From: Jatrophihabitans telluris
GTDB taxonomy: Bacteria; Actinomycetota; Actinomycetes; Mycobacteriales; Jatrophihabitantaceae
DNA: 64,000 nt
Assembly: GCF_023516435.1 (NCBI RefSeq)
Contig: NZ_CP097332.1
Coordinates: forward strand, 3,906,001 to 3,970,000
Reading direction: 5' to 3'
In this document: positions 26,389-35,842 of the stretch, piece after piece
Numbering within the stretch: position 1 is the stretch's first letter
How the letters are laid out: the number at the start of each line of letters is the position of its first letter
Program-made: the position numbers and the translations under genes
Notes under the pieces: generated by a model
Told to the model about the DNA's origin: nothing
What the model saw: the letters and a program-made list of their open reading frames with translations, nothing else
Databases searched by the model: none

Positions 26389-27819
26389 TCAGAAGTCGAT
26401 GTTGTGCATCACGTGCTTGATGCGGGTGTAGTCCTCCAGACCGTACATGGACAGGTCCTTGCCGTATCCGGAGTGCTTGAATCCGCCGTGCGGCATCTCA
26501 GCCACGATCGGGATGTGGGTGTTGACCCACACACACCCGAAGTCGAGCCGCCGCGAGACCCGCATTGCGCGTCCGTGGTCCCTGGTCCACACCGAGGAGG
26601 CCAGGCCGTACTCCACGTCGTTGGCCCAGCGCAGCGCCTCGTCCTCGTCGCTGAAGGACTGCACGGTGATCACCGGACCGAAGATCTCGGTCCGGATCTG
26701 CTCGTCCTCCTGCTGGATGCCCGAGAGCACCGTCGGCTCGAAGAAGTAGCCGCGCTCGCCCTGACGGTGTCCACCGGCCAGCAGCGAGGCGTGGTCGGGC
26801 AGTCGGTCGACCAGACCGGAGACGTGGGCGAGCTGGTTGGCGTTGTTGAGCGGGCCGAACAGGACGTCCTCGTCGTCGGGCAGCCCGGTCCGGGTCTTCT
26901 TTGCCTGCTCGGCCAACGCGGCCGCGAACTCCTCGGCGAATCCGGCCCGAGCCAGCACCCGGGTGGCGGCGGTGCAGTCCTGGCCGGCGTTGAAGTAGCC
27001 GGCGACCGCGATCGCCTCGGCGGCGGCCTCGACATCGACGTCGTCGAACACGATGACCGGCGCCTTGCCGCCGAGTTCGAGGTGAACGCGCTTGAGGTCC
27101 TTGGCCGCGGCCTCGGCGACCTGCGAGCCGGCCCGGGTGGATCCGGTGATCGAGACCTGGGCGGGGATCTTGTGCGACACGAGAGCTCGACCGGTGTCAC
27201 GATCGCCGCAGACGACGTTGAAGACACCCGGCGGGAAGAACTCCGACGCGATCTCGGCCAGCAGCACCGACGAGGCCGGCGTGGTGTCCGAGGGCTTGAG
27301 GACGACGGTGTTACCAGCGGCCAGGGCGGGTGCGAACTTCCAGACGGCCATCATCATCGGGTAGTTCCAGGGCGCGACCTGACCGCACACCCCGACCGGC
27401 TCCCGCCGGACGTAGGAGGTGTGGCCGGCCATGTACTCCCCAGCGGACTTGCCCTCCAGAACGCGGGCGGCGCCGGCGAAGAACCGGATCTGGTCGATGG
27501 CCGGCGGGAGCTCCTCAGTGCGGGTGAGGCCGAGGGGCTTGCCGGTGTTCTCGCTCTCGGCGGCGATGATCTCCTCGGCCCGGGACTCCAGGGCGTCGGC
27601 GAACTTGAGCAGCGCGACCTGGCGCTCACTGGGGGTGCTGTCACGCCAGGTCTCGAACGCGGTGGCGGCGGCCTGATAGGCGCGGTCGACGTCGACCTCC
27701 GAGGACAGGGGTGAGTTGAGGTACACCTCGCCGGTGGACGGATTGATCACGTCCAGCGTGCGCCCGTCTGCGGCCGGAACCGATTCGCCGTTGATGAAAT
27801 TGGACACCGAGCGCGCCAT
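26389..27819 (-). CDS. patD: Gamma-aminobutyraldehyde dehydrogenase
   Basis: Aldehyde dehydrogenase of 476 residues that oxidises 4-aminobutanal to GABA in putrescine breakdown. Motifs: [20 protein letters not shown], the general base in HLELGGKAP, and the catalytic cysteine in [11 protein letters not shown]. The segment [25 protein letters not shown] near the N-terminus is typical of the YdcW/PatD group. ATG 27819 was chosen because GAGG lies seven bases upstream; the longer open frame to 27954 is not supported. With gabT and its dehydrogenase 3-4 kb away it would complete putrescine to succinate if an aminotransferase or oxidase is present elsewhere. Confidence 0.88.
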   Translation of the reverse strand: MARSVSNFINGESVPAADGRTLDVINPSTGEVYLNSPLSSEVDVDRAYQAAATAFETWRDSTPSERQVALLKFADALESRAEEIIAAESENTGKPLGLTRTEELPPAIDQIRFFAGAARVLEGKSAGEYMAGHTSYVRREPVGVCGQVAPWNYPMMMAVWKFAPALAAGNTVVLKPSDTTPASSVLLAEIASEFFPPGVFNVVCGDRDTGRALVSHKIPAQVSITGSTRAGSQVAEAAAKDLKRVHLELGGKAPVIVFDDVDVEAAAEAIAVAGYFNAGQDCTAATRVLARAGFAEEFAAALAEQAKKTRTGLPDDEDVLFGPLNNANQLAHVSGLVDRLPDHASLLAGGHRQGERGYFFEPTVLSGIQQEDEQIRTEIFGPVITVQSFSDEDEALRWANDVEYGLASSVWTRDHGRAMRVSRRLDFGCVWVNTHIPIVAEMPHGGFKHSGYGKDLSMYGLEDYTRIKHVMHNIDF

Positions 27820-28081
27820 TACATACCTCATCTGCAGTCTGAGCAACGATTTCAGTACCAGTTCTACCGTCCAGCCTACGAAAACGGAAGCTGCAGACGC
27901 CTGGACGACTGGCAGCTCGGCTCGTACGACCGTTTTCTCCGGCTCCACAGCCACATCACGACAACATGGATTTTATCTGTCGACGCCGGGCGATATCCGC
28001 AAACAATCCCCCCTCCCTGGCTAAACTGCCCCTGGCGCTCCCCCCGCGCTCGCCACAGTTCGCTAAGAAAAGAAGCAAAAC
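27820..28081. other. Divergent intergenic region before the glycan cluster
   Basis: This region separates the dehydrogenase start from the small ORF at 28082. It is richer in A and T than flanking genes and contains two isolated runs of six C residues (near 28008 and 28041). It should hold promoters for both directions; I cannot place them with confidence. Confidence 0.4.
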
Positions 28082-28132
28082 GTGACCTGGAACAAACACT
28101 GGAACGACTACTTCGGCGCTCCGCGCTCGTGA
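28082..28132 (+). CDS. Short leader ORF coupled to the epimerase gene
   Basis: GTG at 28082 opens a 16-codon frame, MTWNKHWNDYFGAPRS, whose TGA overlaps the epimerase ATG (TGATG). The epimerase start itself has no ribosome binding site, so translational coupling from this leader would explain its expression. The ribosome binding site of the leader is weak (AGAAG). It could also be the displaced N-terminus of a longer ancestral protein. Confidence 0.35.
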   Translation: MTWNKHWNDYFGAPRS

Positions 28133-29214
28133 TGGATTCGTCTAGACCATCGCGCGTCCTGGTCACCGGCGGAGCCGGCTTCATCGGGTGTGCGCTGTCG
28201 CAGCTGCTCGTCGACGACGGCTGGCAGGTCACGGTCCTCGACTCGCTGCATCCCCAGGTCCACCCCACTCGGACGCGTCCCACCGCCCTGCACGCCGCGG
28301 CCGAACTCGTCGTGGCCGACGTGACCGAACCCGGGACCTGGGCGTCGCTCTTCGCCGAGCGCAGCTTCGACTTGGTCATCCACCTCGCGGCTGAGACCGG
28401 GACCGGGCAATCGTTGGACGAGTCGAGTCGTCATGCGCTGGTCAATGTGGTCGGTACGACTCGAATGCTCGATGCGATGAGCCAGCTCGGCCGGCTGCCC
28501 GAACACGTCATCCTGAGTTCGAGCCGCGCGGTCTACGGCGAAGGCCGTTGGCAGGACGAGACCACGGGCGCCGTGCTTTACCCGGGCCAACGGTCGCACA
28601 GCCAGCTCGCCGCGGGTGAGTGGGACTTCGCCGGCACTCGGAGCCTGCCGTCGTCGGCGCCGACCACCGAACCACGGCCGACGAGCGTGTACGGCGCGAC
28701 GAAGCTCGCCCAGGAACACATCCTCTCGGCGTGGTGTCGGTCACGGTCGGTGGACCTGACCGTGCTGCGCATGCAGAACGTCTACGGGCCCGGCCAGTCG
28801 CTGACGAATTCCTATACGGGTATCGTGACCCTTTTCTCCCAGTTAGCCCGGGAAGGGAAATCTATCCCTCTATACGAAGATGGTCAGGTAACACGAGATT
28901 TCGTCTTCATCGACGACGTTGCCGATGCCTTCGCACGCGCGTGGACATCGACCTCGGCGCGCGGTGGTGTCTACGACATCGGAAGCGGCCTGTCGACGAC
29001 GATCGAGGAGATGGCGACGGAACTCGCCCAGTTCCACGCCGCGCCCGCGCCGACCGTGACCGGCAAGTTCCGCGATGGCGACGTTCGGCACGCGGCGACG
29101 GAGCTCACCACCACTCTCACCGAACTCGACTGGAAACCGACGATCGGCTTGGCCGAAGGCCTGGCCGCTCTGCAGCACTGGATCGAGGCCGCACCAGGAG
29201 GTGATTCGCGATGA
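28132..29214 (+). CDS. NAD-dependent sugar epimerase/dehydratase
   Basis: Extended short-chain dehydrogenase of 360 residues acting on a nucleotide sugar. The NAD-binding TGGAGFIG is at residues 12-19, SSSRAVYGEG provides the catalytic serine region, and YGATK (about residue 186) the Tyr-x3-Lys pair; DFVFIDDVADA follows. It begins a run of four same-strand glycan genes, with the next start overlapping its stop by four bases. An internal segment around 28805-28905 has AT-rich codons (including TTA and CTA) unlike the rest of the gene. The exact sugar cannot be told from the sequence. Confidence 0.88.
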   Translation: MDSSRPSRVLVTGGAGFIGCALSQLLVDDGWQVTVLDSLHPQVHPTRTRPTALHAAAELVVADVTEPGTWASLFAERSFDLVIHLAAETGTGQSLDESSRHALVNVVGTTRMLDAMSQLGRLPEHVILSSSRAVYGEGRWQDETTGAVLYPGQRSHSQLAAGEWDFAGTRSLPSSAPTTEPRPTSVYGATKLAQEHILSAWCRSRSVDLTVLRMQNVYGPGQSLTNSYTGIVTLFSQLAREGKSIPLYEDGQVTRDFVFIDDVADAFARAWTSTSARGGVYDIGSGLSTTIEEMATELAQFHAAPAPTVTGKFRDGDVRHAATELTTTLTELDWKPTIGLAEGLAALQHWIEAAPGGDSR

Positions 29215-30128
29215 GCGATCCGACCCGCGCGGCCGCCGAACCGCCGTCACTGGCGATTCAGCAGGTGCTTTACAGCAATGACCCCGCCGACGTTCTGCAT
29301 GCGCTGGAGAACCTGGCCCACTCGGTCGCCCTGGCCCAGCGCCGCGCGTTGGTCGGGCAGGTCCAGCTCTCCCTCGGTGACTGCTCGCCCTCGCCCGTGC
29401 TGGCCGAGCCGGACATCGACCGGGTACGAGCGATGTTCGAACCGCTGTGGGCGAAGGTGGACGTCACCGTCTTCGGTGCCAACCTCGGCTCGGCCGCCGG
29501 ACACAATCGGCTGTTGACCAGCAACGAATGCCTCCGGACGCTCATCCTGAACCCGGATGCACTGGTCGCGCCGTTGACCATCAGCTCACTGATGCGCTCG
29601 CTGGCACCCGGCGTCGGCATCGTCGAAGCCCGCCAGTTGCCGTTGGAGCACCCGAAGGATTACGACTCCCGTACCGGTGACACAAGCTGGGCCTCGACCG
29701 CCTGCGCGCTGATGCGAACCGAGATGCTGGCTGAACTCGACGGTTTCGACGCGACCACATTCTTCCTCTACTGCGATGACGTGGACCTGTCGTGGCGGGC
29801 GAGGCTGGCGGGCTGGCGAGTCGTCTTCGACCCCGCGGCGTCGGTGTTCCACGACAAGCGACTCGGCGATGACGGCCTCATCGGAGTGACCCCGGCCGAG
29901 ATCTACTACTCGGCCGAGGCAGCACTCATGCTCACCCACAAGTACTCGCGGCCCGATCTCGTGGCCTCGATCAGCGCGGACCTCGCGGCCAGCCCGCACG
30001 AGGCGCACAACAAAGCCGTTGCGGAGTACCGGCGTCGCCAGGAGGAAGACCTGCTTCCCGCACCTATCGACCCGGAGGGCCGGGTCGCACAGTTCGTGGG
30101 CGGGGCCTACGCGATCCACCGTTTCTGA
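29211..30128 (+). CDS. Family 2 glycosyltransferase
   Basis: A 305-residue GT-A type transferase. It has the SNDPADV start, NLGSAAGHNR and the nucleotide-sugar-metal element LNPDAL, then FFLYCDDVDLSWRARLAGW, the E/D-D-x-DL-xxR motif of rhamnosyl-type GT2 enzymes with the catalytic acidic residue. There are no membrane segments, so it acts at the inner face of the membrane. Its ATG overlaps the epimerase stop by four bases. The N-terminal part is somewhat divergent from typical GT2 proteins. Donor and acceptor are unknown. Confidence 0.82.
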   Translation: MSDPTRAAAEPPSLAIQQVLYSNDPADVLHALENLAHSVALAQRRALVGQVQLSLGDCSPSPVLAEPDIDRVRAMFEPLWAKVDVTVFGANLGSAAGHNRLLTSNECLRTLILNPDALVAPLTISSLMRSLAPGVGIVEARQLPLEHPKDYDSRTGDTSWASTACALMRTEMLAELDGFDATTFFLYCDDVDLSWRARLAGWRVVFDPAASVFHDKRLGDDGLIGVTPAEIYYSAEAALMLTHKYSRPDLVASISADLAASPHEAHNKAVAEYRRRQEEDLLPAPIDPEGRVAQFVGGAYAIHRF

Positions 30129-30153
30129 ACGGACGAGTCAGAGGGATTGACAG

Positions 30154-31989
30154 ATGAGCCAGACGTACAACTTCAGCTACTCGCCGGACAACGTCTACGG
30201 CCATGTCGTCGACCTCAGCCTTCGCTACGCGGAGCCCGGATCGGTCCACCTGGACCTCGGCTGCGGTCACGGTGCGATCGCTGAGGTCATTCGCGATGCC
30301 GGGTACACCTACATCGGTCTGGACCTGGACGCCGAGGCCGTAGCCCATCTGAACGCTCGTGGGTTCGAGGCGCACGTCGCCGATTTCAGCTCGCCCCAGA
30401 CGGTACTGGAGGAGGTCGAGAAGCACCTGGACGGGCGCGCCCTCGGCGCTGTCACCATGATCGATCTACTCGAGCACATCGTCACCGGTCCGGACCTGCT
30501 CAGCCGGATTCAACAGCTGTGCGCCGCGCACGGACCGGTACCGCTGACCATCAGCGTGCCCAACGTGACGCACCGCGACGTCGGTATCAAACTGCTGACC
30601 GGCCGGTGGGACTACACCGAAACGGGTCTGCTCGACCACACCCACGTGCGCTTCTACAACGTCGAGACGCTCACGACGATGATGTCCAACGCCGGGTGGG
30701 CGATGGTCGCCGAGCGCGACTTCACGATGGAGCGAAGCGACCAGCATTTCCCGGTGGACAGCGTGGCGTTGTCCACCGCGACCGTGATCGGTTCGTTCCT
30801 GCAGCGCATTCGCGAGCACGCCTCGCCCTCGGCGACGGTCAATCAGTTCGTGCGTTCCTATCTGCCCGCGAAACACTCTCACCTGCCGAACCTGCACAAC
30901 CGATCCAAGGAGTACGACTACCCGCTCACCGTGCTCATGCGGACCCAGGGGCGCCGGCCGCAAACACTGCGCGATTCGTTGCTGTGTCTGTCGGGACAGA
31001 CCGACCAGGACTTCGACCTGATCGTGCTGGCCCACAAGACCAGCGCCGACGAGCAGATCGTGATCGAGGAGGCCATCGACGAGCTGCCTCCCTCGCTCAG
31101 AGCCCGCACCCGGCTGATCGTGGTCAACGAGGGTCGGCGCGCCCGGCCGCTCAACCGCGGCGTCGCCGCCAGCCGCGGCCGGTACGTCACGATTCTCGAC
31201 GACGACGATCTGGTTTTCGCCCACTGGGTCGAGACGTTCCGGTCGCTGGCCCACGTCTTCTCCGGTCGGCTGCTGCGCTCGGTCGCGGTCGAGCAGGACA
31301 TCGCCACCGCAACCTGGAGCCACGACACCAAGGGATTCCGGACGCTCAGCGGCACCCGCGCGGTCTATCCCACCCGCTTCGACCTGACTCAGCACCTGAT
31401 CCAGAACCACTCGCCCCTGATGACGTGGGCTTTCCCCCGTGAACTGTTCGATGAACTCGGCCAGCACTTCAACGAGGAATTGCCGGTCTGCGAGGACTGG
31501 GACCTGATCGTGCGCGGTGCCCTGCTGTGCGGGGTAGCCGACCGGCCGAGCTTCACGGCGATCTACCGACGGTGGCGCGATGGGGCGGACGCCTCCCACA
31601 TCGTCCATACCCAGGCCGAATGGGAGCGGGCGGCCGCGGCCATCATCGCCGCGATCGACGACCACCCGAACCTGATGCCTCCCGGCCAGATCCAGCGGAT
31701 CCGGGAGCTGGCCGCACGCTCGGCCACCCCGCCCAGCAACCGGGAACCCGAACTCGAAGCGGACCTCGCTCGCTTGCGCGAGGAGAACGCCGACTTCCGC
31801 CGCATCATCCACAACTACGATCGTCGCGTCCGCGCCTTGGAGGGTTCGACGAGCTGGCGGGTGACGACCCCACTGCGCCGGATCTCGGCGTTGGGCCGGG
31901 GGGTCGCGGGCAAGGTCGCGGCCCGTCCGCACGAGCGCCAGCCCGAGCGGGGACGTCCTCGGGCAGAGGATGCGGCACCGCGCAACTGA
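30154..31989 (+). CDS. Methyltransferase-glycosyltransferase fusion
   Basis: A 611-residue two-domain protein. Residues 1-240 form a class I methyltransferase with the SAM loop LDLGCGHG (33-40), GLDLDAEAV and TMIDLLEHI. From about residue 255 a GT2 domain begins (YPLTVLMRTQGRRPQTL), with RPLNRGVAASRGRYVTILDDDDL carrying the metal-binding aspartates near residue 349 and VCEDWDLI as the later acidic motif. The C-terminus (about 525-575) is a charged coiled coil (EADLARLREENADFRRI) followed by a basic stretch. It fits synthesis of an O-methylated surface polysaccharide, where methylation often caps or decorates the chain. It follows the GT2 gene by 25 bases. Confidence 0.85.
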   Translation: MSQTYNFSYSPDNVYGHVVDLSLRYAEPGSVHLDLGCGHGAIAEVIRDAGYTYIGLDLDAEAVAHLNARGFEAHVADFSSPQTVLEEVEKHLDGRALGAVTMIDLLEHIVTGPDLLSRIQQLCAAHGPVPLTISVPNVTHRDVGIKLLTGRWDYTETGLLDHTHVRFYNVETLTTMMSNAGWAMVAERDFTMERSDQHFPVDSVALSTATVIGSFLQRIREHASPSATVNQFVRSYLPAKHSHLPNLHNRSKEYDYPLTVLMRTQGRRPQTLRDSLLCLSGQTDQDFDLIVLAHKTSADEQIVIEEAIDELPPSLRARTRLIVVNEGRRARPLNRGVAASRGRYVTILDDDDLVFAHWVETFRSLAHVFSGRLLRSVAVEQDIATATWSHDTKGFRTLSGTRAVYPTRFDLTQHLIQNHSPLMTWAFPRELFDELGQHFNEELPVCEDWDLIVRGALLCGVADRPSFTAIYRRWRDGADASHIVHTQAEWERAAAAIIAAIDDHPNLMPPGQIQRIRELAARSATPPSNREPELEADLARLREENADFRRIIHNYDRRVRALEGSTSWRVTTPLRRISALGRGVAGKVAARPHERQPERGRPRAEDAAPRN

Positions 31990-32035
31990 GCGGCGTCACC
32001 ACGCAGCTGACCAGCCAGAACAGGAAGAGCCGACG

Positions 32036-33283
32036 ATGCAGAGCGCACCGCGACTGACCGTCGCCGACCAGCGTTGGGTGACCTCCCGCGTTCTGTCCGA
32101 CGTGTTCTCAGGACGATCGAACAGCCTCGGTTTTCTGCGGTGGGTCTTCGCGACGCTCGTGGTGGTCGACCACAGCTTTCCGATCGGTGGCTTCAACGGC
32201 GGGGTGGATCCGACCTGGAAGTGGAGCCGTTCCCAGGACTCGCTCGGCGGTATCGCCGTCGGCGGATTCTTCGTCGTGTCGGGGTTTCTGGTCACTCGCA
32301 GCTGGTTCACCTCGCGCGGCACCCTGCGCTTTCTGTGGCGCCGGTTCCTGCGGATCTTCCCAGGATTCTGGGTCTGCCTGATCGTCACCGCGTTCCTGCT
32401 GGCACCGATTGCCTGGCGCCACGAACGCGGCGGCCTGACCGGGGTGTATTCGGTCGGTCAGGACTCGGTGTGGCACTACATCAGCGCCAACTTCTGGCTG
32501 ACGATGCACCAGTACAACATCGCGGGGCTGTTCACCCATACGCCGTACGGCAGAACCGGTTACCCCGCCGCCTGGGACGGCTCGCTGTGGACTCTGATCT
32601 ACGAGTTCAAGTGTTACCTGTTTCTGGCTGTGCTCGGGCTCGTCGGGCTGCTGCGCTACCGGCGGGTGGTGCTCGGACTGACTGCAGCGAGCTACGCGCT
32701 CATGCTGTCCTGGCTGATCGACCCGGCGTGGGCGTCCAAGCTGCTGCCGATGCTGTCGGATGTCTACGTCGCCCGGTTCCTGTTCCTGTTCCTGCTCGGT
32801 TCGACCATCGCCTTCTACGCCGACTCGTTGCTCATCGACGACCGGATCGGCATCCTGGCCGTGCTGCTGGGGCTCTACAGCCTGCACCACGGCGGCTGGC
32901 TGCTGATCGGTTACCCGTGCCTGGCCTACGCCATCGTGTGGTTGGCGATCCGCCTTCCGCTGCAGGGATTCGAGCGCATCGGAGATCTGTCCTACGGCAC
33001 GTACATCTACGCGTTTCCGTTACAGATGCTGCTGGCCGAATACGGGCTGCAGCGGCACGGACCGGCGATCTTCGTGCTGGCCAGCATCGCTCTGGCCGGC
33101 GTAGCCGCTCTGCTGAGTTGGCACCTGGTGGAGAAGCACGCGCTGCGCCTGAAGAACGCGCGGCTGTCACTGCCCCGGCGCCGACGTCCCGAACCGGTCG
33201 AGCATCTCCTCGGCGAGTTGGACGATCCTGGGCAGGACACCCGCCAGACACCGGACCCGGTGCCCCACAAGCTGGGCGTCTGA
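32036..33283 (+). CDS. Membrane acyltransferase (acyltransferase 3 family)
   Basis: An integral membrane O-acyltransferase of 415 residues. The family motifs are LRWVFATLVVVDHSFP near the N-terminus with the catalytic histidine, GGFFVVSGFLVTRSW, and RRFLRIFPGFWVCL; about ten hydrophobic helices follow and the tail is Arg/Pro-rich and cytoplasmic. The ATG at 32036 is preceded by AGGAAG. It probably acetylates or otherwise acylates the glycan made by the upstream transferases, using a cytoplasmic acyl donor across the membrane. The gap to the upstream gene is 46 bases. Confidence 0.88.
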   Translation: MQSAPRLTVADQRWVTSRVLSDVFSGRSNSLGFLRWVFATLVVVDHSFPIGGFNGGVDPTWKWSRSQDSLGGIAVGGFFVVSGFLVTRSWFTSRGTLRFLWRRFLRIFPGFWVCLIVTAFLLAPIAWRHERGGLTGVYSVGQDSVWHYISANFWLTMHQYNIAGLFTHTPYGRTGYPAAWDGSLWTLIYEFKCYLFLAVLGLVGLLRYRRVVLGLTAASYALMLSWLIDPAWASKLLPMLSDVYVARFLFLFLLGSTIAFYADSLLIDDRIGILAVLLGLYSLHHGGWLLIGYPCLAYAIVWLAIRLPLQGFERIGDLSYGTYIYAFPLQMLLAEYGLQRHGPAIFVLASIALAGVAALLSWHLVEKHALRLKNARLSLPRRRRPEPVEHLLGELDDPGQDTRQTPDPVPHKLGV

Positions 33284-33330
33284 CTCGATCCCGACCCGAG
33301 CCGGCCCGAGCCGGTCAGCGGGTCAGCGGG

Positions 33331-35580
33331 TCAGCGGGTCACAACGCAGCGCGGGATGTCTCGCGCCGGCCGCCCATCGGCGCTTGGCACCGTTGGATCG
33401 ACCTTGTAGAGATCGGCCTCGGGGCCGACGTACACGCGGCTCAGATGTGCGTACAGCGGCGAGGTCTGAACGGCGGTCAGCTCACCCGGCGTCAGGGAAA
33501 CGTACGTCACGCCGGCCTGATGCAACTGGCTGAGCGCGTCGTGACTGCATAGGTCCCATTCCCCGCGAGCCCGCGGGCTGTCGTAGGCCCAGCCACTGAA
33601 CAGATGGGGACGCAGGTAGAGGTAGGTCGACAACAGGATGGAATCCGCGAGGATCTTGTCGCTGGCGGTCAAGTGCGCGTTGATGAATCTGACGACCGGC
33701 AATTGGGCCAGGTACAGCTCGGTGATCGTGCGATGGCTGTACAGGTAGTTCCAGTCGTAGTAGACGACACCGAAGGTGTGATCAGAATCGGTCATGCCGG
33801 GTAGCGCGGTGTTCACGACCGGCGCGCCACCGCCCGCGATCGTGACCACGACAAGGGCGGCCGCCGTCGCGGGCACCCAGGTCAGGGCGCGGCGATGCCG
33901 CCACAGATCCTGAACGGCCAGCACCACCAGGGCGATCAGCCACACGATCGCCACCAGCATGTAGCGGGTCAGGCCACCGTAGATCCCGTAGCAGAACGCC
34001 ACCGAGAGCACGAGCACGCCCCGAGCGCTGCCGAGGTCGCTGCCGGCCGCCCGGGACCGCACGGCAAGCGTGAGCAACAGCAGGGGAAGGCCGAGGACCA
34101 CGACGAAACCCCACTGCACGGTGTGCGGGACGGTTGCGGCCCGGGGATTGGACATGAGGTCGTCCCACGGCACGCGGAACAGGTCGGCCAGCGTCTGCGA
34201 AACGGTCGGCGTCGGTGCGATTCCCAGAGTCTCATTGCTCGTCGGCGACCAGTACCCGCTGTGGAAAATCCCGTTGAGGGCGGGGAAAACCGGATTACCG
34301 GTCATCGCGGCCGATCGGATCCACCACGGCAGGCAGGCCACCGCTAGCGCGATCAGGCCTACGGTGCAGCTGCGAACCGGGCGCCAGCCCGGTCCGCGTC
34401 CCGACCGCCGGTCTCGCACCAGGGCAGCGCCGATCAGGAGGGCCGCGGCCAGGACCGAGACGAAGCCGAAGACCTTGGTGCCCGTGGCCAGGCCGGCAAG
34501 GAGCATCGCAGCGGCCAGCAACCCCAGGCTCGGACGGCCGTACCAGCGTTGCATCAGATAGATCGACAACGACGCTGCTACGGCGCACAGCAGGTCATTG
34601 CCGGTCGTGGTCGCTTCCCAGGTGACGACGGGAACCCCGGCCAGCAGGATTGCCGCGACGAGACCCGCGATGCGCGAGGCGGTGAGCCGACGGGTGATGA
34701 CGTAGCCGACCCCGAGCAACAACGGCAGCATCAGGAAGGAGACCGCCTTCGCACCCGTGATGCCGAAGACCGACAGCGCGGGGGTGTAGAGGATTTCCTG
34801 ATAGAAGGTGCTGCCCGTGATGGCGATCGAGTCGACCCGAACGCTGTTGTAGAACGAACCGTGCGCGACGTAGTGCTGCGGAACGCCGAGGTGATACCAC
34901 CGGGCGTCGAATCCGGCTTCGTAGACCAGAGCCGCCGTCAGGACCAGGTACAGCTCCGCGGCCAGCACGGCCGCCAGAAGACCGACCAGCATGGTGTGAG
35001 GTGATGGCTTGTCGAGCAGGCGGGGAAGCCTTCCGCCGGTGGACGTGCGCGGCCGAACTGGAGCGCTCTGCACCCCCCGGTGGCTCAGCCTCCGCCTGAC
35101 CTCCGGCGCGAGACCGACAAGGCCCGCGCCGATGGTGATCAGGTACGCCAATGCGCATCGCTTCGGGCCCAGACCCAGATACGTCCCGCCGAGCAGCACC
35201 ATCGGCAGGTAGCAGAGCAGGCCGAGAAGTTGCGCGACGAGCACCCTTTCCACCAACCCGTCCAGCGGGACGTGCAGTCGTCGCACCACGGCCCAGCCGG
35301 GCAGGCACAACCCGACACAGCACAGCACCACCAGCAGCGCGGTGCCCAGCCCGCGCGGCAGGCCGTGGGACAGGTGACGAGCGAACGTGGCCACCAACCG
35401 CCGCGCCGCCAGCGGGCCACCGTCGGCGTGAGACTTCTCCACCGTGCGCCACAGGACCCAACCGAGGAAGACCGCGAACGCCGCTCCGACGAGGCTGCCG
35501 AGCCCCCGGCCGACCGGCGAGGCCGACGCCGACCGGACGGGTCGGTGACGGGCTCGCGGTTCAGTCGTCAGCAGGCCCAT
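33331..35580 (-). CDS. Large polytopic membrane protein, putative lipid-linked-sugar glycosyltransferase
   Basis: A 749-residue protein with about thirteen hydrophobic helices in the N-terminal two-thirds and a soluble C-terminal part (from about residue 620). An extracytoplasmic loop holds YEAGFDARWYHLGVPQHY, in which the acidic and aromatic residues resemble the first loop of GT-C (GT39/PMT-like) enzymes that use polyprenyl-phosphate sugars. ATG 35580 was chosen because GGAG sits six bases upstream; the open frame extends 26 codons further. It is convergent with the acyltransferase, with three GTCAGCGG repeats between the stops. The assignment to GT-C is by topology and a loop motif only. 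Confidence 0.6.
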   Translation of the reverse strand: MGLLTTEPRARHRPVRSASASPVGRGLGSLVGAAFAVFLGWVLWRTVEKSHADGGPLAARRLVATFARHLSHGLPRGLGTALLVVLCCVGLCLPGWAVVRRLHVPLDGLVERVLVAQLLGLLCYLPMVLLGGTYLGLGPKRCALAYLITIGAGLVGLAPEVRRRLSHRGVQSAPVRPRTSTGGRLPRLLDKPSPHTMLVGLLAAVLAAELYLVLTAALVYEAGFDARWYHLGVPQHYVAHGSFYNSVRVDSIAITGSTFYQEILYTPALSVFGITGAKAVSFLMLPLLLGVGYVITRRLTASRIAGLVAAILLAGVPVVTWEATTTGNDLLCAVAASLSIYLMQRWYGRPSLGLLAAAMLLAGLATGTKVFGFVSVLAAALLIGAALVRDRRSGRGPGWRPVRSCTVGLIALAVACLPWWIRSAAMTGNPVFPALNGIFHSGYWSPTSNETLGIAPTPTVSQTLADLFRVPWDDLMSNPRAATVPHTVQWGFVVVLGLPLLLLTLAVRSRAAGSDLGSARGVLVLSVAFCYGIYGGLTRYMLVAIVWLIALVVLAVQDLWRHRRALTWVPATAAALVVVTIAGGGAPVVNTALPGMTDSDHTFGVVYYDWNYLYSHRTITELYLAQLPVVRFINAHLTASDKILADSILLSTYLYLRPHLFSGWAYDSPRARGEWDLCSHDALSQLHQAGVTYVSLTPGELTAVQTSPLYAHLSRVYVGPEADLYKVDPTVPSADGRPARDIPRCVVTR

Positions 35581-35803
35581 GCGCACTCCGGTCGAGAGGG
35601 ATTGTCTGAGACGTACCGGCCCGGGGTCGGGACCGGCCCACGGCGGTTGCCGTCGCATGAAGGGCGTTTGCCCTCAAGCCATGGGCGCCTGCCGCGGATC
35701 TTCCGCAGGCACCTGAATTCACCATTCGGCGCAACCATGCACACGCCGCCCGGCATCATTTGCAGTCAGTCTAGGGGGCTCATTTCCAGGACCGCCCGCG
35801 GGA

Positions 35804-35833
35804 TTGTGCGGCCCACGACGGCTGGGTTAGGGT
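35804..35833 (+). promoter_or_regulatory. Promoter of the leuA leader
   Basis: TTGTGC (35804-35809) and TAGGGT (35828-35833) are spaced by 18 bases, a reasonable primary-sigma promoter. Transcription would begin just before the leader peptide ATG at 35843. Confidence 0.5.
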
Positions 35834-35842
35834 TGTTCCACC

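Noticed and set aside
28000-28060. 6C RNA motif suggested by two runs of six C residues
   Set aside because: Only the second C-run has flanking complementary bases (GCGC), so the two-hairpin structure of the 6C RNA is not formed.
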